The notes: generated by a model not told the origin, from the letters alone. Shown: positions 33,968-43,894, numbered from the stretch's first letter. The stretch: DNA of 64,000 nucleotides from DATHKG01 sp035489435 (GCA_035489435.1 DATHKG010000018.1), one strand, 5' to 3'. Numbers and translations are program-made.

Positions 33968-34829
33968 TTATTCTTATTTTGTTTCCACGAACAGATACTT
34001 ATTGCAACGGGTTTTTTATTCGTTGGCGCTTTTTAGTATTGTTCTTAATTTCTGCTATCACATCCTGATCTCCCAGGTTGGACCAAACCCGCTTTTGAAA
34101 CAGGATGTTGACCCGGTATACCTGATGTTTATGATTGCCGGTATTCCGAAGTTCATTTCGGGATGGCCTGCGCCCTATTTCGATGCATTGTTGGTTCTAT
34201 CCTGTCTGGCTTCTATAATCTGGCCAAGGCAAAGAACCTTTCCTTCACTGTTCTTTGTATTGTATTTCATCTACTTTATAGTCTATAATATGTTAGCCGG
34301 CCATCATTATACAAACATCGGCTTAATGATCATGGCATTTCCATTCATATTTTCGGGTAATCCGCGCTTTGTTACAGCATTTACATTCTGCAGGTTTTTT
34401 TTATGTTTTATGATGGTTAGTGCGGCCTGCTGGAAAATTGCACGGGGTAATCTATGGCATGTCGATCAGACAAATATGTTGTTAATTGCAACCCACCTGG
34501 AAGCACTTGTTTCTAACAAAAGCTCTCTGGAAATGAATATCATCAAATGGCTGATATCTCATAAATATCCTGCTCATGCTCTTTGGGTTTTCCTCATCCT
34601 GATTGAAGGATTATTTATAATAGGATTTATAAATTTCAAGTGGGATAAATTGCTGCTGGTGGCTTATTTGTTATTTTTCATCGGAGGCTTCGCCATCTTT
34701 TATATTTACAATTTTGAAAACCTGTTGTTGCTTTTAACACTTACTCCTGTTCTGAAAATTATTGGCAGGTTCAATAAGCCCGGACATAAAAAGAATTTCG
34801 ATAATCCTGAACCAACGACTAATCTGTGA
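33945..34829 (+). CDS. Polytopic membrane protein, possibly HTTM-like
   Basis: 294 residues with about seven hydrophobic segments (for example FYSLALFSIVLNFCYHILI, LFFVLYFIYFIVYNMLA and LLLVAYLLFFIGGFAIFYIY). The HHYTNIGLMIM segment and overall layout recall HTTM/vitamin K-dependent carboxylase-like membrane proteins, which I cannot confirm by eye. It overlaps the preceding hypothetical gene by 23 bases; the pair sits between the methyltransferase and cmk and may form one complex. Confidence 0.7.
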   Translation: MKYWKFSDYSYFVSTNRYLLQRVFYSLALFSIVLNFCYHILISQVGPNPLLKQDVDPVYLMFMIAGIPKFISGWPAPYFDALLVLSCLASIIWPRQRTFPSLFFVLYFIYFIVYNMLAGHHYTNIGLMIMAFPFIFSGNPRFVTAFTFCRFFLCFMMVSAACWKIARGNLWHVDQTNMLLIATHLEALVSNKSSLEMNIIKWLISHKYPAHALWVFLILIEGLFIIGFINFKWDKLLLVAYLLFFIGGFAIFYIYNFENLLLLLTLTPVLKIIGRFNKPGHKKNFDNPEPTTNL

Positions 34830-34869
34830 ATGCATTTAATATGATTTTACATGGTTTTTTTTCTGCATT

Positions 34870-34915
34870 TTTGTAATCAGAATCATGGCAAATTTGCAAT
34901 CAGAATCATGGCAAA
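34870..34915. repeat. 23-bp tandem duplication across the cmk start codon
   Basis: Units 34870-34892 and 34893-34915 match at 22 of 23, sharing AATCAGAATCATGGCAAA. Each has an ATG. The second is the cmk start; the first (34885) is out of frame and opens a 16-codon frame that overlaps the cmk start. Confidence 0.92.
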
Positions 34916-35588
34916 GAAAATTATTATCACGATAGATGGATGGTCATCATGCGGTAAAAGCACTGTTGCAAAACAACTTGCCACTGAACTTGGCTATGTT
35001 TATATAGACAGCGGTGCAATGTACCGGGCTATTACACTTTATTTTCTCCGTAATCATATTGACTGGACAAGGCACAAAGCCGTTCAGCAGGCACTCAACG
35101 ACATAACACTGGAGTTTATACATAACGAAAAGAGCAGGAACAGCGAAATGCACTTAAATGGCGAAAACGTCGAATACGTGATCAGGGACCTGGTAGTTGC
35201 CGAAAAAGTAAGCGAAGTGGCTGCAGTTAAAGAAGTGAGGGAATTTGCCGTTGCTCAGCAACAGCATATGGGTGATAATAAAGGGATAGTTATGGATGGA
35301 CGTGATATTGGCACTGTAGTGTTTCCTGATGCTGAATTAAAAATCTTCATGACAGCCGACAACGCTGTAAGAGTAGAACGCAGATTCAACGAACTCTACG
35401 AAAAAAATCCCAATATCACCCTGGAAGAAGTAAAGGCTAATCTGGAAATGCGTGATTATATTGATTCACATCGTGAGATCAGTCCTTTACGCCAGGCTGC
35501 TGATGCCCTCATACTGGATAATTCTCAACTCACAATGAAAGAACAACTGGCCATAGCGCTGAAATGGGCTAAGGAGAAACTGAAGTGA
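34908..35588 (+). CDS. cmk: Cytidylate kinase
   Basis: 226 residues from ATG 34908. Walker A is GWSSCGKST near the N-terminus, followed by YIDSGAMYRA, and the GIVMDGRDIGT segment is diagnostic for CMP kinase; IDSHREISPL forms the lid arginine region. It phosphorylates CMP and dCMP. The 19 residues upstream in the frame (from 34851) have no family character. A duplicated start region may influence initiation, and the stop is also within a duplication; a bidirectional terminator separates it from glutamine synthetase. Confidence 0.96.
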   Translation: MAKKIIITIDGWSSCGKSTVAKQLATELGYVYIDSGAMYRAITLYFLRNHIDWTRHKAVQQALNDITLEFIHNEKSRNSEMHLNGENVEYVIRDLVVAEKVSEVAAVKEVREFAVAQQQHMGDNKGIVMDGRDIGTVVFPDAELKIFMTADNAVRVERRFNELYEKNPNITLEEVKANLEMRDYIDSHREISPLRQAADALILDNSQLTMKEQLAIALKWAKEKLK

Positions 35589-35613
35589 ATTACTGAACAA
35601 TGAATTACTGAAC
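35586..35613. repeat. Duplication across the cmk stop, period 15
   Basis: TGAATTACTGAAC at 35586 and 35601. The first copy starts on the cmk TGA; the period keeps the second TGA in frame. Confidence 0.9.
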
Positions 35614-35636
35614 CTTTAATGTTTCTTTGAAAAAAC

Positions 35637-35673
35637 AATCCCGGTTACCTTTGGCAACCGGGATTATGTTTTT
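35637..35673. terminator. Bidirectional terminator between cmk and glnN
   Basis: AATCCCGGTT and AACCGGGATT form a 10-bp perfect stem with a 9-base loop. A-rich sequence lies to the left and T-rich sequence to the right, so it can end both convergent transcripts. Confidence 0.88.
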
Positions 35674-35702
35674 AGCAGTTAGTTTTTTTATGGAACATGC
35701 TA

Positions 35703-37895
35703 TTATCTCAGGAACAACATTTCCCTGTACTTTGGTAACAGCCAGTACTCGTCTCCGCAAAGCAGTTCAAGTTTATCTACGCTGTAACGGATCGGATCAA
35801 AGAATGTATCCTTTATCTGCGAACAATAAGCAATTGCTTTTGTACGAGTGTCAGTCATAGCGTTCACTATCTTACGCTGCTGGATCATTTTTTCAACAAG
35901 ATCACTCACCTTTCCGATATGTTCAGAAATCTTGATGGCGATCTGTTGCTGATTGGCGTAAGCTGCTTCATCAAACCCGAGGCTCTTTAATCCCTGTATA
36001 TTGTTGATGAGTGTATTCTGATACTCAATAGCTGCGGGAAGAATGTGACTTGTAACCAGTTCACCCATGATACGGGCTTCGATCTGAACTTTTTTCAGAT
36101 ATTTTTCAAGTTCAATTTCATGACGCGCCTCCAACTCAGAATGAGTATAAACATTATTATGTTCGAAAAGGGCTTTCGCCTTATCGGTAGTCATTGCATC
36201 AAGGGCGAGAGGTGAAGTACGAACATTTGGTAAACCACGTCTTTCCGCTTCATGGTGCCATTCATCGCTATAACCATCACCTTCAAATAAAACTTTTTCA
36301 CTCGCAACAACGTATTCACGGATCACATGCATGATCGCGATTTCTTTTTTGTCTCCTTTTTCAATCAGGGAATCAACATCTTTCTTAAATTTCTTTAAGG
36401 TTTCTGCCATGATTGTATTCAACACGGTCATTGCGTTCGCGCAGTTTGCAGTAGAACCTACGGCGCGGAACTCAAACTTATTACCGGTAAATGCAAAAGG
36501 AGAAGTACGGTTACGATCTGTGTTGTCAAGCAACAATTCAGGAATACTTCTGTGTAGATCGAGTTTTAAAATTGCTTCATCCTGTTCGTCAAATTTTCCT
36601 CCAACTCTTTCCTTTACATCTCCAAGTACTTTCGTCAGGTATTGACCGATAAATACAGATATGATTGCAGGAGGAGCTTCGTTAGCGCCAAGACGGTGAT
36701 CATTTCCTGCAGAGGCAATAGCTGCTCTCAACAGATCTGCATAGTCATGAACAGCTTTAATCGTGTTAACGAAGAAAGTAAGGAACATCAGGTTTGTCTT
36801 TGGAGTTTTACCGGGAGCCAGCAGGTTAACGCCGGTATCAGTAGCCATTGACCAGTTGTTATGTTTACCACTTCCGTTAATTCCTGCAAATGGTTTTTCA
36901 TGAAGCAACACGCGCAGCTTGTGACGGCGGGCAACGCGATCCATGATATCCATCAACAACAAGTTGTGATCCACCGCAACACTTACTTCTTCAAAGATAG
37001 GTGCACACTCAAACTGGGCAGGTGCAACTTCATTATGACGGGTTCTTAAAGGGATACCAAGTCTGTAAGATTCAGTTTCGAAATCACGCATGAAAGCATA
37101 GATTCTTTCAGGAATAGATCCGAAATAATGATCTTCAAGTTGCTGACCTTTTGCAGGGGAATGACCAAATACAGTACGACCGCTCATTACCAGGTCAGGT
37201 CTTGCATTGAATAAACCTTCATCTACTACAAAGTACTCCTGTTCCCAACCCAGGGTAGCAGTTACTTTGTTTACATTTTTATCGAAGTAATGACAAACTT
37301 CAACTGCGGATTTGTTCAGTGATTCAAGTGCCTTAAGCAATGGCGCCTTATAGTCAAGTGATTCACCGGTATATGAAACGAAAAGTGTCGGTATACAAAG
37401 TGTTTTACCCTGGCCGATCTCCATGATAAATGCCGGTGAAGATGGATCCCAGGCGGTATAACCCCTGGCTTCAAAAGTAGCTCTCAACCCACCACTTGGG
37501 AAAGAGGAAGCATCAGGCTCCTGCTGAATAAGTGCCGCGCCGTCAAATTCTTCGAGCGCAGTACCATCACTTTTTATTGTGAAAAAGGAATCATGCTTTT
37601 CTGCAGATGATCCGGTCAATGGTTGAAACCAGTGCGTGAAGTGACTCACACCTTTGCTTTCTGCCCACTGGCGAACGCCGGCAGCTATCTGGTTAGCCAT
37701 CATCCTGTCTATCTTCTTAGATCCTTTTATTGATGAATTCAGACTTTTAAATGCTTCATCACTTAAAAATTCACGTGCAACTTTCATGGTGAAAACATTT
37801 TCACCAAAAATGGCGGTGATCTTCATTGAGCCATCTACTTCCACAGGGGTAGCTTTACTCAGATCGTTGATTGCTTGAAAACGTAATGATTCCAT
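35703..37895 (-). CDS. glnN: Glutamine synthetase type III
   Basis: 730 residues, the size of GSIII enzymes (other types have 350-480). The start MESLRFQAINDLSK at ATG 37895 is preferred to TTG 37916. Recognisable catalytic parts include EQEYFVVDEGLF, HNEVAPAQFECAP, EKPFAGINGSGKHNNWS and NRTSPFAFTGNKFEFRAVGS. It makes glutamine from glutamate, ammonia and ATP; type III enzymes are typical of Bacteroidota and cyanobacteria. It is convergent with cmk. Confidence 0.97.
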   Translation of the reverse strand: MESLRFQAINDLSKATPVEVDGSMKITAIFGENVFTMKVAREFLSDEAFKSLNSSIKGSKKIDRMMANQIAAGVRQWAESKGVSHFTHWFQPLTGSSAEKHDSFFTIKSDGTALEEFDGAALIQQEPDASSFPSGGLRATFEARGYTAWDPSSPAFIMEIGQGKTLCIPTLFVSYTGESLDYKAPLLKALESLNKSAVEVCHYFDKNVNKVTATLGWEQEYFVVDEGLFNARPDLVMSGRTVFGHSPAKGQQLEDHYFGSIPERIYAFMRDFETESYRLGIPLRTRHNEVAPAQFECAPIFEEVSVAVDHNLLLMDIMDRVARRHKLRVLLHEKPFAGINGSGKHNNWSMATDTGVNLLAPGKTPKTNLMFLTFFVNTIKAVHDYADLLRAAIASAGNDHRLGANEAPPAIISVFIGQYLTKVLGDVKERVGGKFDEQDEAILKLDLHRSIPELLLDNTDRNRTSPFAFTGNKFEFRAVGSTANCANAMTVLNTIMAETLKKFKKDVDSLIEKGDKKEIAIMHVIREYVVASEKVLFEGDGYSDEWHHEAERRGLPNVRTSPLALDAMTTDKAKALFEHNNVYTHSELEARHEIELEKYLKKVQIEARIMGELVTSHILPAAIEYQNTLINNIQGLKSLGFDEAAYANQQQIAIKISEHIGKVSDLVEKMIQQRKIVNAMTDTRTKAIAYCSQIKDTFFDPIRYSVDKLELLCGDEYWLLPKYREMLFLR

Positions 37896-38075
37896 TGATT
37901 GTTTTAGTTTTGGCAAATAAACGATAAAACTGCTTTTTAAAAAAGTATTTGTCCAGAATCTTGATTTTTTCCAATTATTGTGGATAAACTAGCCTTAAAA
38001 ACGAAAAATTTCACAGTTAAATGGGAAAAAGACCGGCAAAAATAAATATTAAATAATTATTGATATCTGTGGATT

Positions 38076-39323
38076 TTATAATGCGTCAGGTCGCTGACGG
38101 TTCCAGTTGATGCAACAGGTCATAATTGACATCATAAATAGCTCGCCAATTATCTTGTATCTGACAATGGCTCCTGGAAATGGAACAATATAACCGGTTA
38201 TCACATATAACGAAGCCGCAAAACACAGAAAAGACAGAGTAAACGGGTGATTTATTACTCCTTTCCAGCCCGGAATCGGGCGAAGCGACAAAAGAAAAAC
38301 CAGGAACAGAAACAGCAGCACTTCCAGCACCGAGGCATATTGTAAAGCTCCCTTTGCTTCCCAGGGATATGGTCGCAGAAAAGTATTATTTAAAGCCTGG
38401 GGAAGAATCCGAACAAAACTTAAAGCTTCCGGCTCAAGGCTATCCAGGTGGAATCTTGTGTTCCCCTCCAGTTCGAAAAAAGACCGTTGGTGATTAACGA
38501 TAACCGTTGCTGCATTTCGCTCAGGCGAAACTAAAATGCTTCCCAGAACCAGTATTATACAGGTGGAATAAACTGCGATAAAAACGGGGACCGGCGGCTT
38601 ACCGGTTTTCCTGGTAATAAACCAGCTCACAAAAGCCGGAACAAGCAGCATCAGCACAATACTGCGTAATATTAAAATACAGGCCAGGGCAAGAATATAA
38701 ATGATAACTGGCCGTACTGCCGGCCTTTCTATTAGCTTGCTGAATTCCCGGAAAGCGAGCATCACCATAAAAAACAAGATGCCATCTGCCCGCAAACCAC
38801 TCAACCAAAATACAACCGGCGGAACCAGGAAAACAACGGCATAAACCGGCCATCCCGGCGAGGCAAACTTTTTGCGGAGCAATCGAAATAACCAATATTG
38901 ACCCAAAAAAACGGGTATATTAAAGAAAACGATGTTGATATAATAATTGCCCCCACTCAAAAAATTCACAAATGCAAATGGTTTCGTCAATAGCCAGGTT
39001 TCAAGATCAGCCAGGTAATAATAACCGGCTGAAGCATCTTCCCTGGTAAAAGCTATTAGTGGATTCATTTCTGCAAAAAACCACCAGGGATCCTCTTTGA
39101 GGAGATCAGTTTGTCCGAGGGAGTATTCATGTAACCACCATGTATCATCGCCATCATATTTCACAAGGAAAATATAACCATAGGCACAGCCCATCAATAC
39201 TTTGAATCCGAAGGCCAGCACAATCTGGAAATCTGTGAGTCCGTATTGATCCTTTGGCATAGCCCGGCGAAGCCATAATACTGCCAGTATAGTAAACAAT
39301 AAAACCGCCGTGAAAACAAACAT
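38076..39323 (-). CDS. Polytopic membrane protein with GT-C-like topology
   Basis: 415 residues with around ten hydrophobic segments. After the second segment comes an acidic loop (KYDGDDTWWLHEYS) comparable in place to the catalytic DD loop of GT-C glycosyltransferases, and the middle has LSGLRADGILFFMVML. The lipid-linked sugar transferase function is only suggested; no exact family is recognised. The gene is divergent from a GT4 glycosyltransferase, which supports a polysaccharide role. Confidence 0.7.
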   Translation of the reverse strand: MFVFTAVLLFTILAVLWLRRAMPKDQYGLTDFQIVLAFGFKVLMGCAYGYIFLVKYDGDDTWWLHEYSLGQTDLLKEDPWWFFAEMNPLIAFTREDASAGYYYLADLETWLLTKPFAFVNFLSGGNYYINIVFFNIPVFLGQYWLFRLLRKKFASPGWPVYAVVFLVPPVVFWLSGLRADGILFFMVMLAFREFSKLIERPAVRPVIIYILALACILILRSIVLMLLVPAFVSWFITRKTGKPPVPVFIAVYSTCIILVLGSILVSPERNAATVIVNHQRSFFELEGNTRFHLDSLEPEALSFVRILPQALNNTFLRPYPWEAKGALQYASVLEVLLFLFLVFLLSLRPIPGWKGVINHPFTLSFLCFAASLYVITGYIVPFPGAIVRYKIIGELFMMSIMTCCINWNRQRPDAL

Positions 39324-39401
39324 GAAAAAATTAGGGTTACATAAAGGCTCAAGTTAGCAACGTCTTCCCACTAATAAGAATTGTCTTACCACTTAAATGT
39401 A

Positions 39402-39409
39402 TAAATTTG
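39402..39409 (+). promoter_or_regulatory. Bacteroidota promoter for the GT4 gene
   Basis: TAAATTTG (39402-39409) is an exact -7 box, with TTG at 39381-39383 in the -33 position. A 13-bp imperfect duplication (39362 and 39383, period 21, 11 of 13 identical) overlaps the -33 box. The ATG follows only 15 bp after the -7 box. Confidence 0.6.
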
Positions 39410-39424
39410 AGCACAATTCAGCGC

Positions 39425-40561
39425 ATGAATCGGGACAACCCTGTAAAACTGATTGCTTTTGTTTCAAATAGTGCATGGTCGGTTTATAATTTCAGACTGG
39501 ATGTAATCAGATCGCTCATGGAAGCAGGTCATGATATCTTAGTTATTGCACCCGATGACGAATATTCGTCTGAACTTGTGGAGTCTGGTTGTCGTTTTAT
39601 TCCCATTGCTTTTAATAATAAAACTGAAAATCCCCTGAAGGATTATTTGTTTTTCCGCAAGCTTAAAAGAATTTATGCAGACAACAAACCTGATTTCATC
39701 TTTCATTATGTAGCTAAGCCAAATATCTATGGGTCACTTGCTGCTGCTGCCATTAATATTCCTTCGGTTGCCGTCATCACAGGTTTAGGATATCCTTTTG
39801 CAAAAAGGAACTGGCTTTTTTATTTAATGAAATCCCTTTATAAATTTTCACTTAAAAAGGCTAAAGAAGTATGGTTCCTGAATAATGAAGATGCGAGGAT
39901 TTTTGTTACTGAGAAAATTGTTGATATCAGTAAAATGAAAGTTATGCCCGGTGAAGGCATCAATACAATTCATTTTTCGCCCCCAAAAAAACGTGTGAGC
40001 AATCCCAGGTTTACTTTTATCATGAGTACAAGACTTCTGAAAAGTAAAGGGATCATGATCTATGCCGATGCGGCAAGAATACTCAGGAAAAAAAATTATG
40101 ATGTAAATTTTGAACTGCTGGGATTTTTAGAAGATCATCATCCCGATTCCATTGCCCAGGCCGATATTGATCGCTGGCAGAAAGAAGGCCTTATCAATTA
40201 TAGGGGGTTCGCCCGTGATGTGAGGCCCTATCTTTCAGGTGCACATTGTTTTATTTTTCCATCTTTCTATAATGAGGGCATTCCACGTTGCCTGATGGAA
40301 GCCGCTGCCATGGAACTTCCCGTTATCACCTCCGCCACCCGGGGATGTCGTGATGTAGTGTTAAACAATCAATCCGGATTTTTATGCAAGGTAAAAGACC
40401 CGTTTGATCTCGCAGATAAAATGGAAAAAGTGATCAATATGTCCGAAGCCGCCCGCCTGGAAATGGGCAGGACAGGCAGGACATTTGTTATTCAAAAATT
40501 TGAAATGCAACATGTAACGGAAGAATATTTTGCAACACTTCAGAACGATCTTACAGACTGA
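39425..40561 (+). CDS. GT4 family glycosyltransferase
   Basis: 378 residues from ATG 39425 (TTG 39407 lies inside the promoter). GT-B fold: N-terminal FVSNSAWSVYNFRLDVIRSL and KPDFIFHYVAKPNIYG, then MPGEGINTIHFSP, the linker FTFIMSTRLLKSKGI, and the donor site YNEGIPRCLMEAAAMELPVI with the conserved Glu residues. It probably adds a sugar to a cell-surface glycan. The next gene, purL, has its own promoter. Confidence 0.93.
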   Translation: MNRDNPVKLIAFVSNSAWSVYNFRLDVIRSLMEAGHDILVIAPDDEYSSELVESGCRFIPIAFNNKTENPLKDYLFFRKLKRIYADNKPDFIFHYVAKPNIYGSLAAAAINIPSVAVITGLGYPFAKRNWLFYLMKSLYKFSLKKAKEVWFLNNEDARIFVTEKIVDISKMKVMPGEGINTIHFSPPKKRVSNPRFTFIMSTRLLKSKGIMIYADAARILRKKNYDVNFELLGFLEDHHPDSIAQADIDRWQKEGLINYRGFARDVRPYLSGAHCFIFPSFYNEGIPRCLMEAAAMELPVITSATRGCRDVVLNNQSGFLCKVKDPFDLADKMEKVINMSEAARLEMGRTGRTFVIQKFEMQHVTEEYFATLQNDLTD

Positions 40562-40573
40562 TCTTGTTTTTTG

Positions 40574-40581
40574 TACTTTTG
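40574..40581 (+). promoter_or_regulatory. Bacteroidota -7 box TACTTTTG for purL
   Basis: An exact TAnnTTTG element 7 bp before the ATG of purL, implying a very short leader. Confidence 0.6.
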
Positions 40582-40588
40582 CAGCACC

Positions 40589-42823
40589 ATGGAAATAACA
40601 GTTAAGACAGCAAAGCAACTTCGTTTAACCGAAGAAGAATTTGAACTGATAAAAGAAAAACTTGGCCGGATCCCTAATTTTAATGAATTGTGCTCGTTCA
40701 GTGCGATGTGGAGTGAACACTGTAGTTATAAAAATTCTATCAAATGGCTTAAGACCCTTCCAAGGGATGGTGAGAAAATGCTTGTAAAGGCAGGCGATGA
40801 AAATGCCGGCCTGATGGATATCGGTGATGGTTATGGAGTAGTTTTTAAGATAGAATCCCATAATCATCCTTCTGCCATTGAACCCTACCAGGGAGCAGCA
40901 ACAGGAGTAGGTGGAATACACCGCGACATTTTTACAATGGGTGCAAGGCCTATCGCCTCACTCAACTCACTCAGGTTTGGTAATCTTCCGGAAACAAAAA
41001 CACAACATCTGCTTGCCGGTGTGGTAAAAGGCATCGGTCACTATGGCAACTGCTTTGGTGTTCCGACCGTTGGCGGTGAAATATATTTTGAGCAATGTTA
41101 TCATACCAACCCGCTTGTAAATGCCATGAGCGTAGGTATCCTCAAAGCAGGTGAAACAATTTCAGCTACTGCCAAAGGCATAGGTAACCCGGTATTTTTT
41201 GTTGGTAGTGCCACGGGCAAAGATGGCATAGGTGGAGCTTCTTTCGCTTCAGCAGATATCACTGCCGAAAGTACTGGTGAACTGCCTGCTGTACAGGTGG
41301 GTGATCCTTTCCAGGAGAAAAAATTACTGGAAGCTTGCCTGGAAGTTATTCAGACAGGTGCAGTAGTTGGTATGCAGGATATGGGAGCTGCCGGAATCAT
41401 TTGTTCCACTTCAGAAATGAGTGCAAAAGGTGAAGTCGGCATGCGCATTGACCTTGATAAAGTTCCAACACGTCAGCAGAACATGAAAGCCTGGGAACTG
41501 TTGTTGAGCGAAAGTCAGGAAAGAATGCTGATGGTCGTGGAGAAAGGAAAAGAAAAAGAAGTACTGGCGGTTTTTGATAAATGGGATCTGCCATGCTCTG
41601 AAATAGGCGAAGTTACAGGCGACGGAATACTCCGTTTTTATATGCATGGAAATCTTGAAGCTGAATTACCGGCCTTTGATCTTGTGCTCGGCGGTGGAGC
41701 TCCTGTTTATAACCGTGAATACCGTGAGCCGGCATATTTTGAAAAGATTCGCCGCTTTGATGTTTCATCAATTAATGTTCCGGATGATCTGAAGGCGGTT
41801 GCAGAAAAGATCATCAGCATTCCAAACATCGCTTCAAAACGATGGGTTTATACCCAATATGACAGTATGGTGGGTACCGGGAACAGTTCAACCAATTCGC
41901 CCAGCGATGCTGCAATTGTAATAGCTAAACCGACAAATAAAGCACTGGCATTGACCACGGATTGCAACAGCCGTTATGTATATGCCGATCCCTATAAAGG
42001 CGGTATGATTGCTGTTGCTGAAGCTGCCAGGAACATAGTCTGTAGCGGGGGTCAGCCACTTGGCATCACAAACTGCCTGAACTTTGGAAACCCTTATGAT
42101 CCTGAAGTGTACTACCAGTTTGTACATGCCATCAAGGGAATGGGAAATGCCTGCCTGAAATTTAATACCCCTGTTACAGGTGGGAATGTTAGTTTTTATA
42201 ACCAGAATCCCGATGGACCCGTTTATCCAACGCCTACAATCGGCATGGTTGGCCTGTTGGAAAATGCTGACAAGAAAATGACCATGGATTTTAAGAATGA
42301 AGGTGATTATATATTCCTGCTCGGTAAAAGCAGCAATGATATCGGTTCTTCAGAATACCTGCACAAAATACTGGGCATCGAATTCAGCCCTGCCCCTCAT
42401 TTTGAAATTGAGGAAGAACTGGCTTTGCAAAAGTTACTTGCCAGGTTGATTGCAAAACAACTGATAAGGTCAGCTCATGATATCAGCGAAGGTGGATTGG
42501 CTGTTACCTTGTTTGAAAGCTGTTTCAACCGTAACCTTGGTATAGATGTGGAAGCGGCAGATTCCAATATCCGTAAAGATGCATATTGGTTCGGAGAAGG
42601 GCAAAGTCGGGTAGTGGTCAGCGTTAGTGAGTCTCAACTGGAAGAATTTAAAGCTGTGACAGGTACTCATCCTTTTGAAGAACTCGGGATAGTAACTGCC
42701 GGAGAAATGGAAGTCGACGGTATGAACTGGGGGAAGATTGAAGATTGGAAATTCAGTTACGATACTGCAATCGAAAATGTTATCTCGGGAGAAGAGGCAT
42801 CAATGGCGCTGCAACAGAATTAA
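40589..42823 (+). CDS. purL: Phosphoribosylformylglycinamidine synthase subunit PurL
   Basis: 744 residues, the size of the small PurL used with PurQ and PurS. The start is ATG 40589 because TTG 40571 lies in the promoter. Signatures: FSAMWSEHCSYKNS, FKIESHNHPSAIEPYQGAATG, GVPTVGGE, MQDMGAAG and SAHDISEGGLAV. It catalyses the ATP-dependent amidation of FGAR in purine synthesis. No purQ or purS is near, as is common. hldD follows 21 bp later. Confidence 0.96.
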   Translation: MEITVKTAKQLRLTEEEFELIKEKLGRIPNFNELCSFSAMWSEHCSYKNSIKWLKTLPRDGEKMLVKAGDENAGLMDIGDGYGVVFKIESHNHPSAIEPYQGAATGVGGIHRDIFTMGARPIASLNSLRFGNLPETKTQHLLAGVVKGIGHYGNCFGVPTVGGEIYFEQCYHTNPLVNAMSVGILKAGETISATAKGIGNPVFFVGSATGKDGIGGASFASADITAESTGELPAVQVGDPFQEKKLLEACLEVIQTGAVVGMQDMGAAGIICSTSEMSAKGEVGMRIDLDKVPTRQQNMKAWELLLSESQERMLMVVEKGKEKEVLAVFDKWDLPCSEIGEVTGDGILRFYMHGNLEAELPAFDLVLGGGAPVYNREYREPAYFEKIRRFDVSSINVPDDLKAVAEKIISIPNIASKRWVYTQYDSMVGTGNSSTNSPSDAAIVIAKPTNKALALTTDCNSRYVYADPYKGGMIAVAEAARNIVCSGGQPLGITNCLNFGNPYDPEVYYQFVHAIKGMGNACLKFNTPVTGGNVSFYNQNPDGPVYPTPTIGMVGLLENADKKMTMDFKNEGDYIFLLGKSSNDIGSSEYLHKILGIEFSPAPHFEIEEELALQKLLARLIAKQLIRSAHDISEGGLAVTLFESCFNRNLGIDVEAADSNIRKDAYWFGEGQSRVVVSVSESQLEEFKAVTGTHPFEELGIVTAGEMEVDGMNWGKIEDWKFSYDTAIENVISGEEASMALQQN

Positions 42824-42844
42824 TTCAATAAGAATCTGAAAAAG

Positions 42845-43876
42845 ATGGGAGCAGGTGGTTCTGTAAAAAATATAGATAAGAGTGGCCAGGTAGTAGTTAC
42901 CGGCGCTGCAGGTTTTATTGGAAGTTGCCTGGTAGGATATCTTAATGGAAATGGTTTTGAAAATCTCATTCTTGTTGATGATTTCAGCCGCCTTGATAAG
43001 GTTCCTAATCTTGAAAATAAAAAATACAGCGCAAAAGTAGAAAGGGAAGTTTTTTTTGAATGGCTCGAGAATTCAAAACCTGCCATCAGTTTTATCTTTC
43101 ATATCGGCGCCAAAACAGATACTACCGAATTTGATTATAGTGTGCATGAACATCTGAATGTAGATTATTCAAAAAAAATATGGAACTGGTGTGCAGCCAA
43201 AGCTGTACCTGTAGTTTATGCATCATCAGCTGCGACCTATGGCTCAGGAGATGAGGGCTACTCAGATAATCATGATACGGTCAATGATCTCAAGCCACTG
43301 AATCCTTATGGCGTGTCAAAAAACGAATTCGACAAATGGGCATTGAAACAAAATCAGCGACCACCATTCTGGGCAGGTTTAAAATTTTTCAATGTCTATG
43401 GACCGAATGAATATCATAAGGGAAGAATGGCCAGTGTCATTTTTCATTCTTACCGGCAGATTCAGAAAAACGGTATTGTGAATCTCTTCAGATCGCACCG
43501 TCCTGATTTCCGCGACGGCCAGCAGTTAAGAGATTTTATATATGTAAAAGACATATTGAAGGTTTGTTACTGGTTTATGGAAACATATTTTGCCAATCCG
43601 GAATGGGCCGGTAAGAACAGTGCGATTTACAACCTTGGAACAGGTAAGGCACGTGCATTTGAGGACCTCGTAAAAGCTACCTTTGCAGGATTGGATCTTG
43701 AGCCGGAGATTAACTTTATAGACATGCCCGAGGATATTCGTGACAAGTATCAGTATTTTACTGAGGCAGACATGCAAAAACTCACCAGGGCAGGTTACCA
43801 GGATCACTTTTTTTCGCTCGAAGATGGAGTGGATGATTATGTAAGAAACTATCTTTCAAAAAACAAATATTATTAA
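42845..43876 (+). CDS. hldD: ADP-L-glycero-D-manno-heptose 6-epimerase
   Basis: 343 residues. Extended SDR with GAAGFIGS at the N-terminus, DDFSRLDK, HIGAKTDTTE, SSAATYGSGDEGY and Tyr-Lys in NPYGVSKNEF. KFFNVYGPNEYHKGRMASV and RDGQQLRDFIYVKD are the HldD-specific stretches. It epimerises ADP-heptose for the LPS inner core, so the organism makes heptose-containing LPS. It is 21 bp after purL and 18 bp before proC; whether they are co-transcribed is not clear. Confidence 0.95.
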   Translation: MGAGGSVKNIDKSGQVVVTGAAGFIGSCLVGYLNGNGFENLILVDDFSRLDKVPNLENKKYSAKVEREVFFEWLENSKPAISFIFHIGAKTDTTEFDYSVHEHLNVDYSKKIWNWCAAKAVPVVYASSAATYGSGDEGYSDNHDTVNDLKPLNPYGVSKNEFDKWALKQNQRPPFWAGLKFFNVYGPNEYHKGRMASVIFHSYRQIQKNGIVNLFRSHRPDFRDGQQLRDFIYVKDILKVCYWFMETYFANPEWAGKNSAIYNLGTGKARAFEDLVKATFAGLDLEPEINFIDMPEDIRDKYQYFTEADMQKLTRAGYQDHFFSLEDGVDDYVRNYLSKNKYY

Positions 43877-43894
43877 AATCTCCATTTTTTTAAC

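Noticed and set aside
35627..35860. 77-codon frame across the cmk/glnN terminator
   Set aside because: It runs through a bidirectional terminator and antisense into the end of glutamine synthetase.
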